A stretch of DNA of 64,000 nt from Armatimonadota bacterium (GCA_031432545.1 JAVKGX010000002.1:139457-203456); one strand, 5' to 3'. Counted from the stretch's first letter, positions 53,992-62,921 are shown. Notes: generated by a model not told the origin, from the sequence alone. A program made the numbers and translations.

Positions 53992-56115
53992 CTACGGGCC
54001 GAGGATGCGGTCGGCCATGCGCTTTGCCGCTCCGGGTGTCCCCATGTTTGCCCGACCGGCCTCGCCGCGCCGGGTGCGTTCGGTGGGATCGGCCAGCAGG
54101 CGCAACACCACGGCGGCGGCCTGCGCCGGATCCGCGACGGGGACGAGGGCCTCGCCCAACAACTTCGCCTGCAGCGCGAGGAACCTGCGCGTGAACTGCG
54201 GGCCCGGACCGGGAAAGGCCACCACCGGCTTGCCCAAGCCAGCGGCCTGTTCGTTGGCGGTGCCGCCCATTCCCAAGACGACCGTCGCGCGCACGGCGGC
54301 GTCGGCAAAGCGGCGTGTGAGGCGGACGGACAGACCGCGCTGGACGGCCGGTCCCTGCCGATCGAGGACGCGGATCTCATCTCCGGCGAGCACCGCGCCG
54401 GCCTTCTCGGCGAGGGTCCGGCTGTGGACGGTCGGGGACAGCGCGCAGAGGAACGCGACGTCGTCGCGCACCGCGGCCACGCGCGCCGCGGCTTCCAGCA
54501 GCAGACGGAGGTTGGCGGGCGCGTCGGCGCGGCTGCCCGGGAGCAGCAGGACGACGGGTGCGTGCAGAGGCAGACCGAAGTCGTCGCCGTCAGGCTGCAG
54601 GCAGTCCATCATGAGGTTGCCGACGTACTCCGCGCGCAACCCAGCAGCCGCGAACCGCCGGGTCGTGAGCTCGTCGCGCGGGAAGGACGACTCGGCCAGC
54701 CGCCGGATCATGGCGATCTCGAAGCCGAGGTGGGGATCGTTGCGTTCCGACTTGGCGGTGGGAACGTAGACGACCCGTCCGGGGTCTGCGGCGGCGGCCA
54801 TCCACAGGCAGAAGACGTCGCCGATCGCCACGATCCGGTCGACGGCGCCTCGCATCGCCCGCAGGGTCCTGCGCTGCGCGAGCGTGAGCCGGATCCATCC
54901 GGCGCGGAGGTCGCGCCACGCCTCGCGCACGCCGGTGCGAAACCCGAAGCCCGCGGTCGGGAGCGTGCGGCGCGGATCCAGCACCGAGACGTCGATCGCG
55001 TGGTAGGCGTGGCCCATGCCGACCAGCGGGTAGGCGGACACCGCGGCTCCGCGCGCAACCAGTTCGCGCGCCAGCACCGCACCCATCAGGTCCTCTCCGT
55101 ATCCGTTGGAGACGATGAGGACGTGCGTTCGGCGGTCGGCGCCGCGTGGTGCGGGGTGGGCCGTCGGCGGTCCCTGCCGCAGCGCCCGCCACACCCCCTC
55201 GTAGTATGCCTCCCACAGCATGTGGTTGTAGCACTCGCTGGCGATCAGCAGCCACAGGCGCCGGCGCCATCCGGCCCCGCGCTCCAGTCGCCGTTCGGCG
55301 GCGCGCAGGACGACGCGGATCCACGGCGTGAACAGCCCGCTGCGGTAGACGACCCACTTCAGCGGCCGGATCAGCGGGTGGAGTTCCAAGAACATGCCCA
55401 ACCCGAACGGCGACCCGTGCTTGCGCCAGAAATACACCGCTCCGGCTCCGGATTCGGTCTGCTTGCGGCGCGCCGTGGGGAGGTCTTCGACGTGGTGGTG
55501 CCAACTGATCGCGGCCGGCTCCCAGCGCAGGCTCACACCGTGCCTGCGCAGCCGCAGTCCGAGTTCGATGTCCTCCCACCCGTAGCCGGTGAACGACTCG
55601 TCGAAACCGCCCACCGCCCACAGGTCGTCGGCGCGCACGGAGAAGTTGCGCGTGATGACGTGGTAGGGGGAGAGGTCTCGTCGGCGTCGGGGCGTCAGAT
55701 CGGGGAACAGTTCTTTGACCTCCATGAAGGGGTTGGTGCGGGAGGCCGGATGCGTCCGACTCGGCCCCTGTACCCCCACGCGCTCGCCGCCGTCGTGGTG
55801 CTTGGCGTGCTGGCGGAGGAGGTCGGGTTCGGCCCAGACATCGGCGTCCAGGAACAGGATCACCGGATGGCGTGCCGCTCGCGCGCCGGCGTTGCGCGCC
55901 GCGGCCCGGCCGGCGTTGGGCTGGTACACGTAGCGGACCGGAAGCGTTGCGGACCGCGCCTGGACGACTCGTTGGGTATCGTCGGTCGATCCGTCGTCGA
56001 GGACAACGACTTCGAACCGGTCGGGCGGGTAGTCCTGGCGCGCCAGGTGATCCAGGGTCGTGCCCAGCACGTGTGCGCTGTTGTGCGTCGGAATGACGAC
56101 GGAGATCCTCGTCAT
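53992..56115 (-). CDS. Fusion of family-2 glycosyltransferase with lipid-A-disaccharide-synthase-related protein
   Basis: A 707-residue single open frame. Residues 1 to about 320 are GT2: 'SVVIPTHNSAHVLGTTLDHL', 'VVVLDDGSTDDTQRVV', the metal motif 'LFLDADVW' (Asp90, Asp92) and 'GYGWEDIELGLRLRR'. From about 332 the LpxB-related family seen in cyanobacteria (TIGR03492-like) begins with 'VLIVSNGYGEDLMGAVLARE', continues with 'LLLPGSRADAPANLRLLLEA' and ends 'GTANEQAAGLGKPVVAFPG', 'RFLALQAKLLGEALVPVAD'. It probably adds sugars to an envelope lipid. The ATG at 56115 overlaps the ligase stop (ATGA). I do not know this fusion from described systems. Confidence 0.85.
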   Translation of the reverse strand: MTRISVVIPTHNSAHVLGTTLDHLARQDYPPDRFEVVVLDDGSTDDTQRVVQARSATLPVRYVYQPNAGRAAARNAGARAARHPVILFLDADVWAEPDLLRQHAKHHDGGERVGVQGPSRTHPASRTNPFMEVKELFPDLTPRRRRDLSPYHVITRNFSVRADDLWAVGGFDESFTGYGWEDIELGLRLRRHGVSLRWEPAAISWHHHVEDLPTARRKQTESGAGAVYFWRKHGSPFGLGMFLELHPLIRPLKWVVYRSGLFTPWIRVVLRAAERRLERGAGWRRRLWLLIASECYNHMLWEAYYEGVWRALRQGPPTAHPAPRGADRRTHVLIVSNGYGEDLMGAVLARELVARGAAVSAYPLVGMGHAYHAIDVSVLDPRRTLPTAGFGFRTGVREAWRDLRAGWIRLTLAQRRTLRAMRGAVDRIVAIGDVFCLWMAAAADPGRVVYVPTAKSERNDPHLGFEIAMIRRLAESSFPRDELTTRRFAAAGLRAEYVGNLMMDCLQPDGDDFGLPLHAPVVLLLPGSRADAPANLRLLLEAAARVAAVRDDVAFLCALSPTVHSRTLAEKAGAVLAGDEIRVLDRQGPAVQRGLSVRLTRRFADAAVRATVVLGMGGTANEQAAGLGKPVVAFPGPGPQFTRRFLALQAKLLGEALVPVADPAQAAAVVLRLLADPTERTRRGEAGRANMGTPGAAKRMADRILGP

Positions 56116-57431
56116 CGGGGCGGATTCGTGGGACGGAGATCGACGGCGTTCTGCGAAGAGGCTTCCTGAGGCGCACGGTCCGGTGGCGCCACCATCACCG
56201 CGACGAGGAACCAGAACGCAAAGCCCAGGTGGAACGCCTGCAACGTCCCGTCTACCATCTGGTGGCCCATCACTCCGGCAAACGCCGCTGTCGCACCGGC
56301 CCGCAGCATCCCGTGCTCGGGGGGACCCCGCAGGCTCCGGGACGCGCCCACCCACGCGATTGCCACGATCAACGCGAGGAAGGCTGCTGCGGCCGGTGCG
56401 CCGGTCTCAACCGCCATGCTGAGCAGCAGGTTGTGCGCGAACGGCGGAAACTCGTTGGGATCGCCCGGCAAGCGGTAGCCGGGGAAGACGTGGACGAACG
56501 CCCCGAACCCGACACCCCACCAGGGGTGGTCGGCGAACATGCGCCACGACGCCTGCCACAGCAGGAGGCGGTCACGGTTCACTTCGGCTGTCAGCGTCGA
56601 CCTGGCACGCCGCAAGAGGTCGGGATGCGCCGCCACCGCGACGAGCACGGCCGCCGCGAGCACTCCTGCGGCTGCCCACGCGCGCCGCCGCATGGATGGG
56701 GTGCCGACCCGCGCCATGACCAGCAGGGTGAACACGCCGACCCACCAGCCCAGCCACGCGCCCCGGCTCATGGTGCTCGCCAGCCCTGCGAGGATCGGCA
56801 GCTGTGCCGCCGCCGCGAGGTACGTCGTGCGGCCGCGGCCGGTGACGAGCAGCGTCAGGGCGAGCAGCGAGGCGATCAGCAGGACGGTGCCGGTGGCGTT
56901 GAACCCCAGCTGGGGCAGCTCCCCACGCCCGCCGGTGCCACCCCGCGCGAAGTGGACGATGGCCATCACGCCGGCGACGGCGCCGCCGGCGACCCACCAC
57001 GTGTACAGCGCGCGCACGAACCTGGGTCTTTCGTGCAGGGTACGTGTCATCGGGGCGCAGCCGAGCATGATGCCCAGTGCGAGCAGCGCGCTGTTGAGCA
57101 CCGCCAGCGTGCGGTGGTCAGACATCAACGCCGAGGCGGTGACCGCCCCGATCCACACCACGATCAGGGGGTCGATCGGGGTCGGCTCCCAGGGGTTGCG
57201 ACGGCAGGCGATCGCTTCGAAGACCAGCACCACGAACAGCAAGACCGCCCCGACGAGGGCGTATCCCGGGGAGAGCAGTGCGGCGGTCGCGCAGAGGATG
57301 GCGTCCCGCGCCGACGACCAGCCGCCCGCCGGCGCCGCGGGTGGGCTGCCGTGCGGGAACGGTCCGGAGGGGGCGGTTACGGCCGCCGTTGTTACATCTG
57401 CGTGGCCCGTACGGTGGCCGTGCGGTTCCAT
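56112..57431 (-). CDS. O-antigen ligase / polymerase-like membrane protein
   Basis: A 439-residue polytopic protein with about ten to twelve helices and the O-antigen ligase (Wzy_C/WaaL) signature region 'ASTMSRGAWLGWWVGVFTLL', then a large loop with 'RDRLLLWQASWRMFADHPWWGVGFGAF' and 'PPFAHNLLLSMAVETG'. Such proteins join polymerised or single glycan units to a lipid carrier at the periplasmic face. The first 40 residues are Pro/Gly-rich. ATG 57431 overlaps the upstream GT2 gene by 40 bases; a shorter start is possible. Stop overlaps the start of the GT2-LpxB fusion. Confidence 0.83.
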   Translation of the reverse strand: MEPHGHRTGHADVTTAAVTAPSGPFPHGSPPAAPAGGWSSARDAILCATAALLSPGYALVGAVLLFVVLVFEAIACRRNPWEPTPIDPLIVVWIGAVTASALMSDHRTLAVLNSALLALGIMLGCAPMTRTLHERPRFVRALYTWWVAGGAVAGVMAIVHFARGGTGGRGELPQLGFNATGTVLLIASLLALTLLVTGRGRTTYLAAAAQLPILAGLASTMSRGAWLGWWVGVFTLLVMARVGTPSMRRRAWAAAGVLAAAVLVAVAAHPDLLRRARSTLTAEVNRDRLLLWQASWRMFADHPWWGVGFGAFVHVFPGYRLPGDPNEFPPFAHNLLLSMAVETGAPAAAAFLALIVAIAWVGASRSLRGPPEHGMLRAGATAAFAGVMGHQMVDGTLQAFHLGFAFWFLVAVMVAPPDRAPQEASSQNAVDLRPTNPPR

Positions 57432-58306
57432 TCCCGTCTGAGCACCTTGAGGTAGTGGCGGTTCAGGACGCCCCGCAGCAGCAGGTGGCGCAGGAAACGG
57501 TTCCCAACTCTCTGTAGGATCCCGGGCAGGGTGCGCTCGTTGACCACGCCTCCCAGCGTCATGACCTGAACGACGGCGCCGTGGAGCGGAGTCAGCTGCA
57601 CGACCATGCGGCTTGCCCACCCCGGGTGCTTGCGCAAGAACCGCACCGCCGTACCCGCGCGCTCTTCTTCTTTGTGCAACAGAGCTGGCAGGGCCGCAGC
57701 CGACGGCGCAGGTTGGTAGTGATAGGCCAGCGCGCGGGCAGAGAACACGCGCCGCAGGCCCAGCCGCCGCAGGCGGATCCCCAGGTCCACGTCCTCCCAC
57801 CCGTACCGGCGGAAGCCCTCGTCGAACCCGCCGGCCGCCAGCAGGTGCGATCGGCGAACCGAGGCGTTCGCGGTGTCCAAGAACGCGGGGGAGGCGTCCC
57901 GCATCAGCCTGCCCCTGGCGAACCTGCCGTCCGCCCTGTCGGTCAGGATCAGCGGTCCGCGGCCGACGACCCGCTCGCCGCGCGCATGGACGTCGGCGTG
58001 CGCCCGCAGAAACCCGGGCGTGGGGAAGACGTCGCTGTCCACGAAGACGACGACCTCACCGGCGGCCTCCCGAATTCCGCGGTTACGGGCCGCGGCCCGT
58101 CCCCGGTTCTCCGGCTGCCTGAGATAGCGGATATGGAGGTCGCTTTCGAAGGCCGTCACCACCTGCCGGGTATGATCGTCGGAGCCGTCGTCGACGACGA
58201 GGACCTCGAAGCGGTCGCGGGACAGCGTCTGTTCCGTCAGACACCGCAGGCAGACGCGCAGGATCTCGGCGCGGTTGTAGGTCGGGACGACGACGGACAG
58301 CTTCAC
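57392..58306 (-). CDS. Family-2 glycosyltransferase
   Basis: A 304-residue GT2 enzyme: 'SVVVPTYNRAEILRVCLRCL', 'VLVVDDGSDDHTRQVV', 'NRGRAAARNRGIREAAGEVV', metal motif 'VFVDSDVFP' and acceptor-side 'FDEGFRRYGWEDVDLGIRLR'. It strongly resembles the GT2 half of the fusion protein three genes on, suggesting duplication. Acts on a nucleotide-sugar and an envelope acceptor at the cytoplasmic face. GTG start overlaps the ABC exporter stop (GTGA). Confidence 0.9.
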   Translation of the reverse strand: MKLSVVVPTYNRAEILRVCLRCLTEQTLSRDRFEVLVVDDGSDDHTRQVVTAFESDLHIRYLRQPENRGRAAARNRGIREAAGEVVVFVDSDVFPTPGFLRAHADVHARGERVVGRGPLILTDRADGRFARGRLMRDASPAFLDTANASVRRSHLLAAGGFDEGFRRYGWEDVDLGIRLRRLGLRRVFSARALAYHYQPAPSAAALPALLHKEEERAGTAVRFLRKHPGWASRMVVQLTPLHGAVVQVMTLGGVVNERTLPGILQRVGNRFLRHLLLRGVLNRHYLKVLRREWNRTATVRATQM

Positions 58307-60144
58307 GGCTCACCCCGTCCCGGTGTGGGAGGTCCGTGGAGGACGGGCTGCTCGCTACCCTCCGACAGCAGCTGTCCTTCGGCGAGCGTCCTGAACGCGC
58401 CGCCGGCAGCCATCAGCGCCGAGTACGAACCTTCTTCGACCACCCGGCCTTCGTCCAGCACCACGATTCGATCGGCGTGACGCACCGTGCTCAGGCGGTG
58501 TGCGATCACGAGTGCGGTGCGTCCATGCATCAGGCGGTCGATGGCCTCCTGCACCAGCAACTCGGACTCCGCGTCGAGGGACGAGGTCGCCTCGTCCAGG
58601 ACGATCACGTCCGGATCCATCAACAGCGCCCGCGCGATCGCCAGCCGCTGCCGCTGACCGCCGGAGAGGTTCAGGCCGGCTTCGGAGAGTTCGGTATCGT
58701 AGCCTCTGGGCAGGGCCCGGATGAATTCGTCAGCGTTGGCGGCCCGAGCGGCCCGCACGACCTCCTCGGACGGAGCGTCCGGGCGACCGTAGGCGATGTT
58801 GTCGCGCACCGTGCCGCCGAAGAGGATCGTCTCCTGGGGGACGTAGGCCACCCGCCGCCGCAGCGAGTCCGCCCGAACCTCGCGCAGGTCGACGCCGCCC
58901 ACGGTGATGCGCCCGCGCGTGGGGTCGTAGAAGCGCAGCAGCAGGTTGACCACGGAGCTCTTGCCGGCGCCGCTGGGGCCCACCAGTGCGACGTGCTCGC
59001 CGGGATCGATGCGCAACGAGACGCCGCGCAGCGCCCACCGGTCGGGCTCGTAGGCCAGCCACACGTCGTCGTAGACGATCTCACCCAGCGGTGAGGGAAC
59101 TTCCCGGGCGCCCCACGGTTCCAGGACGACCGGGACCCGCAGCACCTCCTCGATCCGTTCGAGGGCGGCTTGCGCCTGGCGCACGTTGCTGTAGATCCTC
59201 GTGAGGTTCACTCCTGGCTCGACCGCAAGCGCCACGTAGGCGACGAACGCGACGAGCGCCCCGGGCGTCATCGTGCCCGAGGCGACCAGTTGTCCGCCCA
59301 GCCACAGGAAGGCCACCAGGCCGAGCGCGGTAGCCATCGTGACGGCCGAGACCTCAAAGGCGATCAGGCGGCTGATGCGGATCTGTTCGCCCAGCAGCGC
59401 GCGGTTCTCGCGCGCGAAGCGTTCCCGCTCCCGAGCCTCCTGGACGAAGGCGCGCACGACGCGGGCGCCGGCGATGACATCCCGCACCCGCGATGCGAGG
59501 TCTGCGACCACCTGCTGTGCACGTTCGGAGGCGGCTTGGATCTGGCCTCCGAAGTGGCGCGCGACCAGCGCGACCACCGGGAGGATGACGAGCGTGACCG
59601 AGGCCAGGCGCCACTCCAGGACAAACAGCATCGCGATCGTCCCCAGCAGCGTTGCGGCGGTCCCGATGAAGTCCACCAGCCCGACCAGCAGGTGGGTGTG
59701 CACGAGTTGCGTGTCGTGCAGAGAGCGCGACATGATCTCTCCGCTGCGCCACGTACCGACGTGTTCGACCGGCCAGCGCAGCATCCGCCAGAAGATCCGG
59801 TCGCGCAGCGCCGCCGTGGACATGTGGGCGAAGGCAAAGTTGAAGTAGATCTGTCCATATAGGAACAGTGTACGCAGCGCGAAGACACCCAAGACGACGA
59901 GGGCTGCGTGTCCGAGGACCGCAAGATCGCCGGTGGCGACGATGCGGTCGACGGTGTCCCCGAACAGGAGCGGCACGGCCAGACCCGCGGCGGTCACGGC
60001 CAGCACGCACACCACTGCCAGTGCGAGCCGACCGCGGTGCGGGCGAGCGGCCTCCCACAGCGCGCCGCGTACCGGCTGCAGCAGGGTGTCGCGGAGTCGT
60101 CCGGTTTCCACGCCGGCGATCCTCCTGGGGTGTGGCGGAGTCAT
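58303..60144 (-). CDS. ABC exporter, MsbA-like (fused membrane and ATPase domains)
   Basis: A 613-residue half-transporter expected to work as a homodimer. Six helices in the first ~330 residues ('LALAVVCVLAVTAAGLAVPL', 'LVVLGVFALRTLFLYGQIYF', 'ALGLVAFLWLGGQLVASG'), then an ATPase domain with Walker A 'LVGPSGAGKSSVVNLLLRFY', Q-loop 'VAYVPQETILF', signature 'LNLSGGQRQRLAIARALL', Walker B 'DVIVLDEATSSLD' and switch His in 'ALVIAHRLSTV'. In this locus it most likely flips the glycolipid made by the neighbouring glycosyltransferases. ATG 60144 overlaps the lpxB-like stop (ATGA). Confidence 0.92.
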   Translation of the reverse strand: MTPPHPRRIAGVETGRLRDTLLQPVRGALWEAARPHRGRLALAVVCVLAVTAAGLAVPLLFGDTVDRIVATGDLAVLGHAALVVLGVFALRTLFLYGQIYFNFAFAHMSTAALRDRIFWRMLRWPVEHVGTWRSGEIMSRSLHDTQLVHTHLLVGLVDFIGTAATLLGTIAMLFVLEWRLASVTLVILPVVALVARHFGGQIQAASERAQQVVADLASRVRDVIAGARVVRAFVQEARERERFARENRALLGEQIRISRLIAFEVSAVTMATALGLVAFLWLGGQLVASGTMTPGALVAFVAYVALAVEPGVNLTRIYSNVRQAQAALERIEEVLRVPVVLEPWGAREVPSPLGEIVYDDVWLAYEPDRWALRGVSLRIDPGEHVALVGPSGAGKSSVVNLLLRFYDPTRGRITVGGVDLREVRADSLRRRVAYVPQETILFGGTVRDNIAYGRPDAPSEEVVRAARAANADEFIRALPRGYDTELSEAGLNLSGGQRQRLAIARALLMDPDVIVLDEATSSLDAESELLVQEAIDRLMHGRTALVIAHRLSTVRHADRIVVLDEGRVVEEGSYSALMAAGGAFRTLAEGQLLSEGSEQPVLHGPPTPGRGEP

Positions 60145-61301
60145 GCTGCGATCTCCACGATCCCGCCGGCGAGGCGCTCGGCGGCGCCGGGGGTTGCGGG
60201 GAAGTGCCGTCGGAGCCCCTGTCGCATCGACCGCAGCCGCTGGGGATCCCGCAGCAGCGCGGCGACGCGGCGGACCACCTCGTCCGGTGGGGCGTCCCCG
60301 ACGACCTCCTCGACGAGGGGCCGACCGCTCAGACGGTTGGGGGTCGCGACGAACCGCCCCGCCCGGAAGTAGCGCCGCAGAAGGACCCCCTTGACCGCAG
60401 GACCAATCACCGGAAACCGCAGCACCCACTCCTTGGTCCCTTCGAGCGGGATCCGAGACGGGTCATACAGTGGCATCCACACGAGCATCGGTGTGCCCAG
60501 CAACCCGAGTTCCACGGTGCTCGTGCCTGGGATCGTCAGGGCCAGCGCCGCACGCCGGAACGCCTGCAGACGTTCGGATTCATCGGTGACGACCCGCACC
60601 CTGGCGCCGTCGAGGCGGTGGCGCACCAGGTCTTCGGACAAAAACGGGGAGGGCGCGACCGCCACCTCGGTTTCTGGCACCAGGCGGCGGACGCCCTCGC
60701 CCACCTCCACCATCAGCGGCGCCAGCGCCTCGAAGATCCGCGGCCGCGAACCGGGCAAAAGCAGCAGCAGGGGCCGCCGCCCGTCGGCCCCTTCTAGGGA
60801 GACGTCTGCTCCGAGCCCGTCGGTGCGTTGATCGATCAGGTTCAGCGCGTCGGCCCGCAGGTCACCCACGGTTTCGATCTTGGTCTGCGGTACGCCCAGC
60901 GCGACGAGTTGCCGTGCGAGTTCGGAGGTGTTGGTGGCGATCCATGCGAACGCCCGGTGCCGGCGGGCGATCAGCGTGCGCTCGACGTACGCCACCGCAG
61001 GACAACCGCAGCGCCGCGCAAGACGCGCAGCATACCACAGATCCCCACCGAGGTGGGCCACGCAGTCGGCCCGCACATGTCCTGCACCCAGGACCAGCCG
61101 CACGACGCGCGCGGGGGGCTCGATGCGGTCAAACAATCCGGATCGCGCCGCCAGGTCGGCTTCCCGCCCGGTCGCGTACTGACAGGGCGGCAGGGCCAGC
61201 GTCACGGACGCCCGCGCGTGCACGCTGCGGAGGGCCCGGGCCAGCGGAAACGCCCATCCCCAGACCTCGCCCGGCCCGTTCGACACGATCAGAATGTCCA
61301 C
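60141..61301 (-). CDS. LpxB-superfamily lipid disaccharide synthase-like glycosyltransferase
   Basis: A 386-residue GT19-like enzyme. It opens 'DILIVSNGPGEVWGWAFPLA' in place of the GETSGD motif of canonical LpxB, and has 'RADCVAHLGGDLWYAARLAR', 'VAYVERTLIARRHRAFAWIA', 'IETVGDLRADALNL', the nucleotide-sugar motif 'LLLLPGSRPRIFEAL' and 'LTIPGTSTVELGLLGTPMLVW'. Canonical LpxB joins two glucosamine lipids to the lipid A disaccharide; the diverged opening makes the exact substrate uncertain. GTG 61301 is chosen because a perfect TATAAT ends six bases before it and no ribosome-binding site is present. Confidence 0.82.
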   Translation of the reverse strand: MDILIVSNGPGEVWGWAFPLARALRSVHARASVTLALPPCQYATGREADLAARSGLFDRIEPPARVVRLVLGAGHVRADCVAHLGGDLWYAARLARRCGCPAVAYVERTLIARRHRAFAWIATNTSELARQLVALGVPQTKIETVGDLRADALNLIDQRTDGLGADVSLEGADGRRPLLLLLPGSRPRIFEALAPLMVEVGEGVRRLVPETEVAVAPSPFLSEDLVRHRLDGARVRVVTDESERLQAFRRAALALTIPGTSTVELGLLGTPMLVWMPLYDPSRIPLEGTKEWVLRFPVIGPAVKGVLLRRYFRAGRFVATPNRLSGRPLVEEVVGDAPPDEVVRRVAALLRDPQRLRSMRQGLRRHFPATPGAAERLAGGIVEIAA

Positions 61302-61313
61302 CACGTCATTATA
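61302..61313 (-). promoter_or_regulatory. Predicted leaderless promoter (-10 box) of the lpxB-like gene
   Basis: On the minus strand a perfect TATAAT (61313-61308) is followed by six bases and then the GTG start of the lpxB-like gene at 61301. This is the strongest case of the TANNNT-N6-start layout in the window and probably drives the whole five-gene envelope operon. Confidence 0.65.
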
Positions 61314-61330
61314 GTGCGCTGGCCGTGTGC

Positions 61331-61365
61331 TATCCTCCGCGTTGGTGCCCGCCGTCGCCGGGCAC
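61331..61365 (+). promoter_or_regulatory. Possible -10 box and leader hairpin of the lptD-like gene
   Basis: TATCCT at 61331-61336 could be a plus-strand -10 box. Just after the expected start site, GTGCCCG (61345-61351) pairs with CGGGCAC (61359-61365) around a seven-base loop, with no T-run behind it. GGAGG at 61385-61389 is rather far (15 bases) from the ATG at 61405. Confidence 0.35.
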
Positions 61366-61404
61366 AGTCGCACGTGAAGAACACGGAGGTTAGGTAACGA
61401 TTCC

Positions 61405-62865
61405 ATGCGTCGTGCTCGTGCCGCCTGTGCACTCGCCGTGCTGCTCGTCACGGCTCCCGCTGCGGCCCAGATCCCGCCGGTCGTCGTCGAGGCCGATCGG
61501 ATCGTGTACGACACCACCGGGCGGCGCATCGAAGCCACCGGGAACGTTCGCATCGAGTACCGCGACGTCCGGCTGTGGGCCGACTACGCGCTGGTGGACC
61601 TGGATCGTCAGGAAATCCTCCTACGCGGAAGCGTGATCCTGGTCCAGGGGGACCGGCGGCTGGCCGCAGGGGCGCTCCGCTACGACCTGCGCAACCAGAC
61701 CGGGGAGGCGATCGACGTCCGTGCCGTCCAGGACGCCGTCTACTACCGTGCACGAGAAGTGCAGTTGCAGCAGGGAGTGTTTCGCGCGCTCGATGCGCTC
61801 GTCACCATCTGCGATCCTGCCTCCCCTTTGTACAGCGTTACGGCCGAGCGGGTCACGGTCGTCCCGGGGCGTATGGTGATCGCCGAGAATGCGGCGCTGC
61901 GCGCCGGTGATGCGGTCATCCTGCGGGTCCCGCGGTTCGAGATCCCCCTCGACGACGCGGCGCCGGAGGCACCGGCCCGAAACTTCCCGCGTCCGGAGGG
62001 CGGCTACGACGGGCTGTCCGGTCTGTGGGTCGGGGTGCGCTACCCGTACCCGCTCGGAGACGTCGCCGGGGAGGCGTACCTGCGCTACAACACCGCCCTG
62101 GGGTGGGAGGGATACAACCGGTTGCGCTACGCGCAACCGACCTGGTCCGCGGAGTTCTTGGCCGGTGTCCTGCGGGATGCCGAAAACCGCCTGTACGAGG
62201 CGGCCGAGCTGCGCTACGCCACCGCCCCTTGGGGTGGGCTGCTTCCGGTGTCGTTCGCAGCCTCCGCCGGATACTACCGCGAACGTGCGACCGGCGCGGA
62301 GAGTCCGAAACTCGAAGCCACCGTCCGGGTGGGCGGCGCATCCTGGGCACTGGGCGACGCGATGACCCTGACACTGGGCGGATCCGTCCGCTACTCTGTC
62401 TACGCGGACCGGACGCTGTTGGTGCCCGCCGCGGGTGCCACGCTCGCCTATCGAGTCGACGCACGCTCGACCTTCTCGCTGTCGTACTTGTGGTCGGAAA
62501 TCTACGGCAGCACGCCGTTCCTGTTCGACGCGCCCTTGCGCGAGAGCGTCGTCACGGCTTCGTACGCCTACGCCTCGACCGGGTTCGCATTCGCAGCCGG
62601 GGTGCAGTACGACTTCGTGTTGCAACACGCGAAACTGCTCGGGGACGTGCGCTTCGTCACGCCGGGCGAGTGGCGGTTTGGCGTCCTCGCGAAGTACAAT
62701 CTGACCACCGGCGCGTTCGAAGACCTCGCCCTGAGCATCGGCAAGAGGTGCGACTGCCTGGACGTCGGTCTAACGTACCGCGTGGTCCAGCAGCAGTTCT
62801 GGATTACCTTCAACCTGTTCTCCTCGCCCAGAGTCCAGCAACACGTCCCGCAACCCCCTCCCTGA
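61405..62865 (+). CDS. LptD-like outer-membrane LPS-assembly protein (short form)
   Basis: A 486-residue protein with a signal peptide (about 1-22, 'ALAVLLVTAPAAAQ'), an OstA jellyroll part ('VVVEADRIVYDTTGRRIEAT', 'ADYALVDLDRQEILLRGSVI') and a C-terminal run of alternating aromatic beta strands forming a barrel ('AEAYLRYNTALGWEGYN'-like strands to 'YRVVQQQFWITFNLF'). 'SIGKRCDCLDVGLTYR' near the end matches the cysteine-containing end of LptD. It is much shorter than the ~780 residues of E. coli LptD. It should insert a glycolipid into the outer leaflet. Divergent from the lpxB-like operon. Confidence 0.8.
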   Translation: MRRARAACALAVLLVTAPAAAQIPPVVVEADRIVYDTTGRRIEATGNVRIEYRDVRLWADYALVDLDRQEILLRGSVILVQGDRRLAAGALRYDLRNQTGEAIDVRAVQDAVYYRAREVQLQQGVFRALDALVTICDPASPLYSVTAERVTVVPGRMVIAENAALRAGDAVILRVPRFEIPLDDAAPEAPARNFPRPEGGYDGLSGLWVGVRYPYPLGDVAGEAYLRYNTALGWEGYNRLRYAQPTWSAEFLAGVLRDAENRLYEAAELRYATAPWGGLLPVSFAASAGYYRERATGAESPKLEATVRVGGASWALGDAMTLTLGGSVRYSVYADRTLLVPAAGATLAYRVDARSTFSLSYLWSEIYGSTPFLFDAPLRESVVTASYAYASTGFAFAAGVQYDFVLQHAKLLGDVRFVTPGEWRFGVLAKYNLTTGAFEDLALSIGKRCDCLDVGLTYRVVQQQFWITFNLFSSPRVQQHVPQPPP

Positions 62866-62915
62866 GCCGCCCGTCACGGCGACGGGGTGTGCCGCAGGCG
62901 GCGGCCCGACCAGGG

Positions 62916-62921
62916 TACAAT
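62916..62921 (+). promoter_or_regulatory. Possible -10 box of the phosphohexomutase gene
   Basis: TACAAT at 62916-62921, about 130 bases before the ATG at 63052. No strong -35 is visible. The leader between holds a short CCCC-ATT-GGGG hairpin at about 63013-63026 and a GAGGAGG ribosome-binding site. Confidence 0.45.
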
